A DNA stretch of 64,000 bases, taken from NCBI GenBank assembly GCA_949126835.1, contig OX421497.1, positions 8,131,320 through 8,195,319 on the forward strand. Direction: 5' to 3'. This document shows positions 50,701 through 59,522 of the stretch, piece after piece (the first letter of the stretch is position 1; the number at the start of each line of letters is the position of its first letter). The DNA comes from Anisus vortex. Lineage: Eukaryota > Mollusca > Gastropoda > Planorbidae. The position numbers and the translations under genes are program-made. Under the pieces are notes generated by a model. That model was not told the origin of the DNA, made no database searches, and saw nothing but the letters and a program-made list of their open reading frames with translations.

Positions 50701-53700
50701 TGTATTCAGAATAAAAAGATCTTTAAAGTCCCATATTACTTAGAAAAATTCAGTGAGGCAATTAAACCAAAGTATAGCCCCATTTAATTCTAAAGGGACC
50801 CGGGTCCGAATAGTCGCAGCCTTGTATGATAACATATCATTTTAAGTATGTTTTTAAAATGACTTTTTATAGCCTATAATTTATAATTTAATCAGAATGT
50901 GACTATAATACTATAATTAGATCTAGGCCTATATATGTAAATTATATCACTAACATAACACTTTTTAATTAAATTTAAATTAAATATAACTTATAAAATG
51001 TTCTAAGAAAAACTTTCACAAATATTGATTTTAGGCAAAGGATTACAAAGAATCCTGATAACTGGAAGCCTTCCAACAGAACATATGCCCACACAATCTA
51101 GGCCTATTGAGAGCTCAATGCACCCTGAAAGGAAACCACCGGTAATTAGTAATGATATCAATTAAGTAAATTAAATCAGCAATATGAAAAATGCAGATTC
51201 ATTTTGTAATATTTTAGAATATTTCCAAATAATCCAATAAGGAACTTTCAAGCATGTGCTACTAAATCATATTTCAGACATGTCTTTATATTAAGTAATG
51301 GAATACATTTTTCCATAATATATTTTTTTTTAATTTTTTACAGGAAAATATAAGTGTTTCTGTTAAAGTTGAAACATTTAAGTACAATACTTTTACTGAA
51401 GTTGTGAATGCAGCCTCAGGTGTCCTGCCAGAGCCATGGAGGTTGATCTTTACAAGTACAGAGAAAGTCATAATTGCTACATTCACTGAGAATTTTGATG
51501 TAAATTTAAAGGTTCTTATTGAGTCAAATTTTAACACCACCATATATTGTAGAGGTCTTCAAGCTCAAGCCCATACTTGCAGTATTGAGAGTATTCCACT
51601 GAACATTCTCCTTACTAATTTTATATCATTGCACATTTGTAAAGGGATTGAGGATGCACATTTACAAGAGCTCGCACAATTTCCTTCTGACAAAAAAATG
51701 CCTTATTACAGGCATGTGTTCTGCTTTACTGATGAAGACAACTTGATTTTGAAATCAACAATAAAATCTGTGAAGTGTGAAGTTCTTATGACAGAAAACG
51801 AAATGCTGTGTGATCAGTGTATTTATACAAAAATGCTTTTAAATAAAAGACTGAAAACTAGTGCAACTAAAGATATTTCTCTTAACACTCCTCTTCATTT
51901 AGTGCCTCATGGTAAGCTTACAGATGAGTTGAAAAAACTCAGAAAAGAAAACACAAAGCTGCAGAATGAAGCTAAAAAATTCAAAAATGAACCTACTAAT
52001 GAAAGTCCTCAATTGCAGGAGTCCATCTTAATGGTTATGAATACTGAGGGGACGTCCATTAATTACGTCAACAGTTTTTAGGCAATGGTTACTCCTACCC
52101 CTTGTCAACAAATACAAAACTTTCAGACTGATGTCAACTGTCAAACTGATGGGTAATGAATATACAAACGCAGGATGTATGTCCATTTTTCGATTTTTTT
52201 TTTTTAAATAAAAGGTAATAATGTTGACGTCAACTTTTCTTGACCCCCCGCCCCCCACATGTCAACAATTGTCAAACTTTTTTCAGACCCCCTCTCCTAT
52301 TTTGTTGACACAGTTAATGGACATCCCCTGATACAACAATGGATTGATTGAACAAATTATTTTGGACTGAGCAGATTAAAGCTTTTAAATGCAAAGAAAA
52401 CGGTATGCGTTGGTGTCCCATGATGATGAGACTGACAATACTAATTCATGGTAGAAGTCCATCTGCATATAACACTTTAAGTACAACAGGTGTTTTTTGC
52501 AGCTTCCTGGCTAAACAACACTTAGATAATAAGAGAAGAAAAAATATAATGTCTGAACTATGTCTTTTATTAAACTTTTAAATGGCTGTCATATTTTTTA
52601 TAGTCAGATAACATTTCATCATATATTTTATCATATTTAAAATATATTGTATACCACTTGGTATTCGTAAATGTAATTGATTGTGAAATGATTTTAATTA
52701 TAAATAATTGTTGTGTATTTATATGGTGTAATGATTTAAACAATTTAATAAGCATATTCATTGTTAAAATTACATTTACTTTTTATTTAATGTTCAGATT
52801 AATGATAAAAATGAAGATTAGAAAGTTAAAATATTATTATTAAGAAAATATTGATAAACTTGTTCATTTTGATTATAATAACACAAATCAGAAATACACA
52901 AAATGACAATGAAATATATTAATTTTATTTAAAGGAAGGTATTGTTATTTTTAAGTTATTGATAATTGTTACAATACAAATAACTAAAGTACCGGTATGT
53001 TCATTTTATATATCTCATAATTTATTTATCTTGTGTTTTGAATCATCAATCATTCAAAGAAAATGTAAAAACTATTAGCAATTTAGACACATGACACTAT
53101 GTTCACTAATAGCCAATATTCATAACAGATATAGATTTATGTTCTTAAATCACTAGGCCTAATGAATTATTTATTTCAATCAATATTTTTATCATACATT
53201 TTTTAACAAAACATGGATATATAAAAAAAATGTACGTGTTCACAATTGCGCATTCATTATACATAACAAAAACATTAAAGGACAAAAGTATAAAGAACCA
53301 CTAGGACATATAATCTCCTATAGCTAAAAACATTTGATAAAGTGTTTTTACAGTAATTATCAATAGTATCCCATGGAAGGTTAAAATTGAACCACCTAGT
53401 AGGGATAGGGTTAAGTGAAGTGAAATGTATTTAAAGCATTACAGCTTTGTAAAAAGAGAAATAATTACTATGTAGCCTACATTTTTGACTTTTTCAAAGT
53501 TTTACTTAAGCCTTTTTCCTTTAGAATTCTTTTTTTAAATTAGACTTCATATGAACTCTTTGCATTTCTGGTGCACTCTAACTGTAAAAAAGCATTTTAT
53601 AATACCATGAAGCACATTTTTTTAATCAACTCTATAGGGCAGTTGCAATCACATGACAAAAAGCATGTGATTTTTGTTTACTTTGTGTAGTGGTGTACAA

Positions 53701-56700
53701 TGGCCGCTGTATTAATAAAGTTTCATATAGGCTCAAGCTTTTTTTTAAAATGATGTTTTGTGTTTTAAGTTTTATTAAGATTTAAGCTGTATTAGGCCTA
53801 TTATCATAGACAAAGATCATAGACAATGTGAGCCTATTAGTGCCTTGACTATATATTCACCAAAGCTATCAATTGGCATGGTAGCTGCCCTACTTCGCCA
53901 TTAGCCCATTATTTAACCTAGCCTACGAAACATTAAAAGTGTAGGCCTATAAATTGGGCGTCAAATGTTGAAAATCGTTGGAAAAATACCATGTCAGGCT
54001 TTCTCTTGTACTAGGAAGATGGTCTACTACTATTTACCTCCGTATTTTTTAGTAGGATAGCCAATATTCAGATGTGAATTTGGCATGATAAAGAACAACT
54101 TCGCCATATTTGTTCCTCGAGTGGCTTCTATTTACAAATGACGTCACTAAAAAACGTACGCTCCGCCTATTGCAAACGCTCTATTGTCTCCTTTCTGTAC
54201 ATTGCCTCATATGTACAACTACTGAGGTGCTATTAACAACAGGCTTCAGCATAAAATAATTCAAAAGAAACATTTTTTTTTACACAGATTTGAGTTATCT
54301 AAAAATTGTTTCTCAATCAATAAATACATTTGTGATTTTAGGTGACAATTTTACTAATGCACCTCTATCAAGTACTTGAATCCAAGGATTTTCTATACAA
54401 ATGGATGTTTGTTGCTCATTTGAATCGGCTTTAAAATTATTAAAGCAATCCAATATGTTCAATTTTTCAGTCTCATCTACTAAATGATTGGCTTAAAAAA
54501 AAAAAATTATGCATGACATACCCTCCAATATATTGAATAATATATTTTTCTTTATAAGTTCTGAAGTATTTATTTTTTTAGTCATTTTTTTTTCATTACT
54601 TTGTTCTTCTAACTCATAATTTGCATTCACCATAAATTCCATAGCTTTTAGGCATATCCACATGGCGTATCTCTTTGATGATAATTCTTCCACTTCTGTG
54701 ACTTTTCAAATGGCTTGTTGGAACCAAACAATTACCGGTATTCATAAAATCCAATGCATTCAGTAATTGTTTTCCTGAAAAAAAGAATAAAATGAAGTAA
54801 ATATTATTTATGAATATGAAAATTGCCTATTTTAAATTCTCTAAATGCATTAAAATTATACCACATGTTCTAGCCAATATTTTAAAGATTTATTATTTCT
54901 TACTTTTTATAATACTAATACCATTAATAGATGGTGCAGTTATATTAGCAGGCTGCTGAAATACCTCAGCACAATCATCCTGAAACAAGATTAAAATAAT
55001 ATAATAAAGGTTATAATACAGTGGTTCCCAACATTTCTTATGCCGTTACCCCTTTATAAAGCTTCCCCCAACCATATTTTTTTATTTTTGTAGCTAGTTG
55101 CTACCTTATAGACTCTTAACTCTAAACACAAACAAGTAAAAAAAATAATAATACAATTGTGACGTTTTAATTGAAATAAAATTAAAATGTGTAATATTTT
55201 TTTTACATAACTTGCGTAGACCTAAACATAATAATTATGATATAATCATATTTTATTCTTATACTATTAGTGCATACTTCTTCAATCATCTTTATTTACA
55301 AGTAATGAAATGACATAATAATTATTACATTTTAAAATTTACCTCCAGTATTCCTTTTAATTCATCGACAATATCTTGCTTATCCATAGTTTTAGGTCAG
55401 TCAGTAAGAAGTAAAAATAAAAGTGTGATTAAATAAAGCGGAAGTTGGCAGTACAAATGGGAATCGAGAATTCCAAAAAGAAGTCATTCGAGCCATCAAA
55501 TAGCAGAAATATTAAAGCAAGCGGTCCGTCCATCTTATTAAAGTTTTTTATGTTAACTTATAAGGTGTCTTAACGTTTCACATGCCAGAGATATCTTTAT
55601 TAAATGTTAAGTAGAGTTTTTTTTTTTACAAAAAAAAATTATTATTTTATAGCCAGATAAATATTGATTTTATGTGAATGGAAACATAATAAAAATGTGC
55701 ATTTTAAAAACTTGATTGATTTATGTTTAATTTCACCTCATCTCTTTCTTTTTCTTTCTCTATAGTCCGCTCTCGATCGTAATCATCAAATTTATTTGAT
55801 TCTTCCTGTCTTTGGATTGCTTTTCTTCTCTCTTTCTCATTTTCAATTACCTGCAGAGAAAGTCATGAAAACTGAAAATTAAAATGGGGGGCATATCTTC
55901 TCAACTCTTGTACATTTCCACACTAAAAACGTTTAACAATTTTTCATGTAGAATATCACGTTTCTAAATCCAGATTATAATTTAAATTGTATGTGTAATC
56001 TCCCATCTATGCAATCACACAATATATATATATATATTCACTAAAAACTACTTTCTCTTACAAAAAATAAAATAAAAATGTTCGTCTGCATCCAAACAGT
56101 GAAAAAGAAAATTAAAGATAATTTTTCATACGTATAACTATAAATGCAGTTTATTTAATGATATTTATAATTAATATTTGTGAAAAAGAAAAAAAAATAG
56201 ATGAATATTTTTACAATTTACCAATCAAAATGTTGGCCTCTTAGTTATAGTTCTAGAGTTTAAAAGACAACAACATTATCACAGTTGTCTAATTTTTGAA
56301 GGAAAAAAAGATTTTTACAATAAAACATTGAACCTAAACAGGTTCTTTGTCTTTATCTTCAAATATAGTGATAGAGGGTATGATAGGACATAAACTTTTA
56401 TTTTCAATAGACAAATAAGTAAAAATTGTTTTCTCAATTTGTTCCCTCTTTATATTCCATAAGCTATTAGCTATCATTAATGTTTAAGATAAAGATTTCG
56501 ACTATATGAAGCTTTTTACCATTTTGGATAGTTTAATAGGCGTTTTTGACAACATTAAATTCTTGATCTTCAATATTAATTTTATTAAATTAGGCCTACA
56601 TACTCTCTGTTTGTAATCTACTGGATCTACCTTTCTTATTCTTTCAGCTTCCAGGTCTTTAAATCCATATTCTGTCAACAAAGGTGGTAACGTTGGTTGA

Positions 56701-56783
56701 CTGTATGGTCGTTTGTTTTTTTTCAACTTGGTTTTCTGGTTGGAAGCTAATCGCTGTTCTCTTTCGGAGCCGATTTTGTTCAT
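35667..56783 (-). CDS. Gene B: charged coiled-coil protein, candidate ciliary gene (11-12 exons, 468 or 503 aa)
   Basis: Exons on the minus strand: 56783-56604, 55850-55737, 48521-48363, 47237-47142, 43630-43501, 39863-39670, 38689-38621, 38441-38376, 37735-37626, 36932-36872 and 36541-36314. Every junction has GT/AG and phases agree throughout, including phase-1 and phase-2 joins. Exon 1 starts MNKIGSERE and includes RPYSQPTLPPLL. Exons 2-4 are Glu/Lys/Arg-rich with coiled-coil character, for example KEKERDE and RQREELKAID. Exon 6 is Ser/Glu-rich; exon 9 is a basic helix (HRKRMARTITKMYQ). The exon-11 frame stops at TAA (36314), but that stop overlaps a good donor (GTAAGA). Using it joins in phase to 35775-35667, adding 35 residues (PAAAAEEQIS to RRAANFH, stop). 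AATAAA sites after 36314 suggest both endings could exist. I do not recognise the family. An RFX X-box upstream supports a cilium or flagellum role by inference. Introns hold a THAP transposon, hAT elements, SINEs and LINE pieces. Confidence 0.75.
35958..35997. repeat. (AT)n microsatellite
   Basis: A pure TA run of about 40 bp. Confidence 0.95.
36073..36218 (-). terminator. Candidate poly(A) signals for the short form of gene B
   Basis: AATAAA occurs on the minus strand at 36218-36213 and 36078-36073, about 96 and 236 nt after the TAA at 36314. Both lie inside what would be intron 11 if the 12th exon is used, so they would define a short transcript form. Confidence 0.4.
38138..38232. repeat. 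22-bp tandem repeat with ATGCAT core
   Basis: About four copies of the type GTGGCCATTACATGCATCAT in gene B intron 8. Confidence 0.9.
38722..38795. repeat. (AT)n microsatellite
   Basis: Long TA run in gene B intron 6, just outside exon 7. Confidence 0.95.
40547..42400. other. Unidentified element-like region, possibly LTR-like
   Basis: Starts abruptly with TGTAACAGGGTGGGGGCG, the style of a gypsy-type LTR start. A G-rich 300-bp head is followed by about 1.5 kb of AT-rich sequence with an imperfect tandem repeat. I could not find a matching end or a target duplication, and there is no gag or pol. It lies in gene B intron 5. Confidence 0.3.
41430..41790. repeat. Imperfect ~110-bp tandem repeat, three to four copies
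   Basis: Units share GAATAGAAATCTTTAACATG, TCAACCGGCTTGCCAAT and AAGGCTACTAGCCAGAAG. Confidence 0.75.
42400..43495. other. No feature recognised
   Basis: AT-rich part of gene B intron 5. Confidence 0.6.
44756..45010 (+). pseudogene. hAT transposase remnant
   Basis: Plus-strand reading KHIEALKAEFTKQRQNF, then FNWLDLTTTFVDVDVFLSGG and a final CYSQLLGI. Same block as 16780-17065. Confidence 0.55.
45024..45485 (-). pseudogene. LINE C-terminal fragment and 3' end (TAAGAT tail)
   Basis: The minus strand encodes VKSLNLETLEDRRAKNK, KDKNTFLVPYARTNTYKYSF and SGIRAWNGSPE, a LINE C-terminus (RTNTYKYSFFP and WN-LP pattern). The 3' part GCAATAATCTTGTTTATAGA, AGGAGCGTCTGTAATGTATA and (AGATA)n is shared with SINE-A. 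Confidence 0.75.
46302..46574. mobile_element. P-type MITE, copy 3 (more diverged)
   Basis: 273 bp with ends CATGGACTGCTTGC and AGCAAGCGGTCCATCTTA. It is nested inside the hAT element at 44431-46938. Confidence 0.75.
47336..47585 (-). mobile_element. SINE-B copy, reverse
   Basis: Complement of the SINE-B landmarks: ATCCATAGGGCCGGTGAACC, GGCCACGGCATACTAGG, AGGATTTGTACCCAGAATC. In gene B intron 3. Confidence 0.75.
48140..48336. mobile_element. hAT MITE in gene B intron 3
   Basis: Ends CAGGGGTCGGCAACCT and AGGTTGCCGATCCCTG; flanks GCCTATAG and GCCAATAA agree at six of eight. 197 bp. Confidence 0.8.
48973..49015. repeat. 43-bp near-perfect palindrome
   Basis: CACTGAGCTATAT on one side and ATATAGCTCAGTG on the other with an AT core. 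Part of the same word recurs at about 57007 in the gene B upstream region. Confidence 0.85.
49209..52581 (+). pseudogene. THAP-domain P-element-like transposase, 5' part
   Basis: Exon 1 (49209-49428, donor GTAAGT, phase 1) encodes a THAP zinc finger: C6-x4-C11, W34, C57-x2-H60 (ICSRHF). Exon 2 (about 51036-51140, acceptor GATTTTAG) continues in phase with ILITGSLPTEHMP, the proline-containing stretch usual after THAP in such proteins. The third block (about 51345-52081) encodes CKGIEDAHL and a Cys-rich motif, then a Lys/Glu coiled coil, and stops. A last block (52348-52581) reads FWTEQIKAFKCKENGMRW and SPSAYNTLSTTGV, the start of the P-element catalytic domain, then runs into frameshifts (QLPG then TTLR in another frame). 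No catalytic DDE region is seen, so the copy is dead. Confidence 0.75.
49430..51030. other. Intron-like spacer of the THAP transposase
   Basis: Lies between transposase exons 1 and 2. Includes a GC-rich inverted stretch near 50415-50465 (GGTCGGCCTTTCGACC and a GCACGGGTGG / CCGCCCGTGC pair) but no gene I can support. Confidence 0.5.
53630..54184. mobile_element. Inverted-repeat element, copy 2, nested in the THAP transposon
   Basis: Starts CTCTATAGGGCAGTTGCAAT and ends ATTGCAAACGCTCTA, which are inverted repeats. Body matches 2912-3476. Confidence 0.75.
54493..55387 (-). CDS. Possible small spliced gene inside the THAP transposon, opposite strand
   Basis: Not recognised. ATG at 55387, 150 bp inside the right end: exon 55387-55343 (MDKQDIVDELKGILE, donor GTAAAT), exon 54979-54922 (DDCAEVFQQPANITAPSIN, donor GTATTA, phase 1), then an exon from 54774 (acceptor TTTTTCAG, in phase) encoding KQLLNALDFMNTG. 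Beyond this the frame is unclear. An open stretch at about 54700-54493 encodes ELSSKRYAMWICLKAMEF and a Lys/Glu-rich tail and may be a further exon. It could be a transposon accessory gene or chance. Confidence 0.3.
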
Positions 56784-56990
56784 TTTTTTATAATGCCTAA
56801 CTTATAAATCTATAAACGCTTTGCCTTTAGCTTAGTCTATAAGGAAAGTTGTATCTATCAAAGTTTTTGAAATTTTACTTTATTACCAACAACACTAAGC
56901 CAATATATACCACCCAATTATGTTTTTGTGCATGTTAACTTTAGCATAAAAAAAAAACGTTATTATGGTTAGCGCCATTTCGGAAACAAC

Positions 56991-57004
56991 GTTGTCATGG
57001 CTAC
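56991..57004 (-). promoter_or_regulatory. RFX X-box upstream of gene B
   Basis: The minus strand reads GTAGCCATGACAAC, matching the ciliary X-box consensus GTHNYYATRRNAAC at all positions. It ends 208 bp upstream of the gene B start codon, the usual distance for X-boxes of ciliary genes. A GCGCCATTT (YY1-like) sequence sits just downstream towards the gene. Confidence 0.55.
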
Positions 57005-57269
57005 AGCACTGAGCTATATATATTAAGTGGTCTTAGGATTGCCAAGGAAGACTACGCAAAAAACAAATCGCTTAATATTAATTATTAATCTATGTTTTTA
57101 TTTAGTTTAATTGCTTATAATGCCTTAAAATTAAAATCCATTGAAATTTCACATAGATAAGATAATATTAGTTGGATTATAAGTTTATAAGATTATAAGT
57201 TGGATTATATCTTTTGCATGTTGTTCGTCCCTCATTTCCGAAGATGACCACGTCTACCAGTCGCTTTGT

Positions 57270-57740
57270 GGCCTCTTTGGTGGCCTATCAGTCCTAGGCG
57301 GGCCCTGAAGGATCTGTTGCAGGTTGCAGGTAGCCTACTGCAGACAAAAGATGCGGTCGTGGGGTCTGGCAGCGCCTTGCAGGTCTGCTTGCCTTTTCTT
57401 TCTGCTCATTTTTGTTCGCCCTGGAGATTCTGTTATATTCTGCCAGCTGTGTCCCGGACGACACGACATTGCGCCACCTGCTTCTATCGGTCGCCAGTTC
57501 TTCCCATCTATCTGGGTCTACGTCGAGTGCTTTCAAGGTTGCTTTCGAACTGTCTTTGAATCTTTTTTTGGCCGCCGGTTCTTCTTTTCCCGTGTGCTAG
57601 CTCACCAAGTAGGAGCTTTTTTGGCAATCTGTGGTCCGGCATTCTAACTAGATGGCCAGCCCATCGCGCTTGGGATTTCATAAGCTGAGTCTGGATGCTG
57701 GATGTGCATAGAACCAGCGTAAGTATGCGTAGGCCTATAT
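57270..57740 (-). pseudogene. LINE C-terminal fragment (RTE-like)
   Basis: The minus strand reads QARWAGHLVRMPDHRLPKK and GELAHGKRRTGGQKK, then after a frameshift DVDPDRWEELATDRSRWRN. Clear C-terminal LINE motifs, upstream of gene B on the same strand but unrelated to it. Confidence 0.8.
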
Positions 57741-58324
57741 AGACTACCATCAATGAATGAGCAAGAGAATATATCTCTAGGCTAGGTATTTTATGATAAA
57801 ATTGTCTAAATGCTTTTATAACAATCAAACCTATTTGGTAAAAGGGAGCTTAGTTCACAGATGGACAAACTCACAAACAAAAAACGTCTGAAGTGAAATA
57901 TAAAAAGTTTATTAAGTATAGATCTATAGATCTATATAAATAGGCTATGTCACTAATCCATTTTTAATCCTAGGGAAATTTTTTTAAATACATAAATGAG
58001 TAAGCTACCTGAAAAGTGTGCGGCAGACAGATAATTGGTACATTTTAATGTCAACTTTTAAACAGATAAAGCAAACATTTTGAAATTTTCAACAGTAAGA
58101 GGCCTACATTAGTAAATAATAAAATATGCTATAGTCTAGGTCTATCAACTAACCAATTAGGTCTAAGATTTACAAAAAAAAAATGAAACAAATGGTTGAA
58201 AAAAAAACACATTTAAAAGTGCAGCTAACGGAAAATTATTAGATTAAAGCTAAGTTTTAAACAGTTAAAGCAAACATCAGAAAATTTTCAACAACAATAC
58301 ACTACCGAAATAAAATAATATGTT

Positions 58325-58870
58325 ATTTTAACTACTTCTTATTTTGGAGACCACGTTAGGACCGAGAAAGGAGTCCATAATTTAACTACAATTAAAATAA
58401 AAAATCACAAACATGAATTATAAACAGATGACAGTTTCACTTTAGGTTTTTAATCCAGGTCTTCAGTGAAGATTTCAAAGCCGGCACAGAAGGGACAGTG
58501 ATGGAGGCCTGGTCCAGTATGTTCCACAGTCTAATGGCTGACGAAAAAAAAAAGACTTTTCGTAGACGTCGGTGCGTGTGTGTGGTACATGCAGTTTGAT
58601 CTGATGACCTCGGGTAGAGCGGGACACCTGTTGGATGCGACCTGGCTGTGTGGACATTTCCACGTGGCGGTTCATGATCTTGTACATAGTGGTGACCTTG
58701 CGGTGTTATAGGGGCTCGAGTTGGAGTTTGGCCACCAAAGCAGAGGCGCTTGTTTTAAGGCCGTAGTCCTGTACGATACGACGTGCCGCTCGACATTGGG
58801 TCATCTTCAACTTAGATATCAGCCTAGACCAACCCGAAAGGACGATCGAAAGCATTTTTTTTTGGATCTA
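58325..58870 (-). pseudogene. LINE C-terminal fragment with 3' UTR
   Basis: Minus-strand pieces CRAARRIVQDYGLKTSAS, KVTTMYKIMNRHVEM, STRGHQIKLHVPHTRTDVY and EKSFF, followed by the 3' UTR shared with 16465-16660. Confidence 0.7.
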
Positions 58871-58896
58871 GAAGCATGAGACCCTTTATGCCTATA

Positions 58897-58977
58897 TTAA
58901 CCCTTACAGTCCCGGGCGCTTATATAGCGGAACTGAAGGCAGCACAGATAGAAGTAGGTCGGTACGGGAAGGGTTAA
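58897..58977. mobile_element. 73-bp TTAA-flanked miniature element, copy 1
   Basis: TTAA at 58897-58900 and 58974-58977. The inside runs CCCTTACAGTCCCGGGCGC to GGTCGGTACGGGAAGGG. It is the reverse complement of the copy at 63877-63949 with few differences. TTAA duplication suggests a piggyBac-type origin. Confidence 0.8.
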
Positions 58978-59151
58978 GCTTCACTACCCTCATAAGTCAT
59001 AATTTTTTCGTCATAATTTGAGCTTTACCTTTGTATAAAGCATTTTAAAAGTTTGAGTTTGGCCAGCGAATAATCCGTTAATTTATATCTCTTAAACCTG
59101 GGGGGGGGGGGGGGGGGGGGGAGGAAATAAGTCTTCCTTGATATTATATGC

Positions 59152-59230
59152 AGGGCCGGCCCTAGGGTTGCCTGTGCCCCATACAAGCTGAGCTTTAACG
59201 CCCTTTGTAAATATAAATAATTAAAACATT
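59152..59230. mobile_element. hAT-like end, fragment
   Basis: Starts CAGGGCCGGCCCTAGGGTTG, a typical hAT terminus. No partner end found. Confidence 0.4.
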
Positions 59231-59254
59231 AAAATGATATAATGTATATATATA

Positions 59255-59267
59255 TATCAAGAGAGAG

Positions 59268-59301
<34 letters not shown>

Positions 59302-59340
59302 TGGCTAGATAGATAGATAGATAAGTAGATATAGAGAGAT
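59255..59340. repeat. (GATA)n microsatellite
   Basis: GAGAGA followed by GATA repeats, in the 3' flank of gene C. Confidence 0.95.
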
Positions 59341-59522
59341 ATTAGATAGCTATATAATATACATAATTAATATAATTCGTTTCTTTTATTGACGATCTCA
59401 AAACATTTTTTACAGTTTAAAACACACATTTTTACAAATTTCTTCTATTCAAAGGCAGATTCCACATGAACTATTTTGGTGTATTAGACAGCCTGTAGGC
59501 CTACCCTTTTTTAATTTTTGTA

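Larger units (their letters stand above)
48733..55537 (+). mobile_element. THAP/P-type DNA transposon (decayed) in gene B intron 2
   Basis: The left end reads TAAGATGGACCACTTGCTC and the right end is its inverted form, AGCAAGCGGTCCGTCCATCTTA. The right ~100 bp match the left ~100 bp of the MITE at 19948 almost base for base. Between the ends lie a THAP-domain transposase remnant on plus, an inverted-repeat element (53630-54184), a hAT end at 55018 and a small possible spliced gene on minus. It sits wholly between gene B exons 2 and 3. The exact target duplication was not resolved. Confidence 0.75.
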
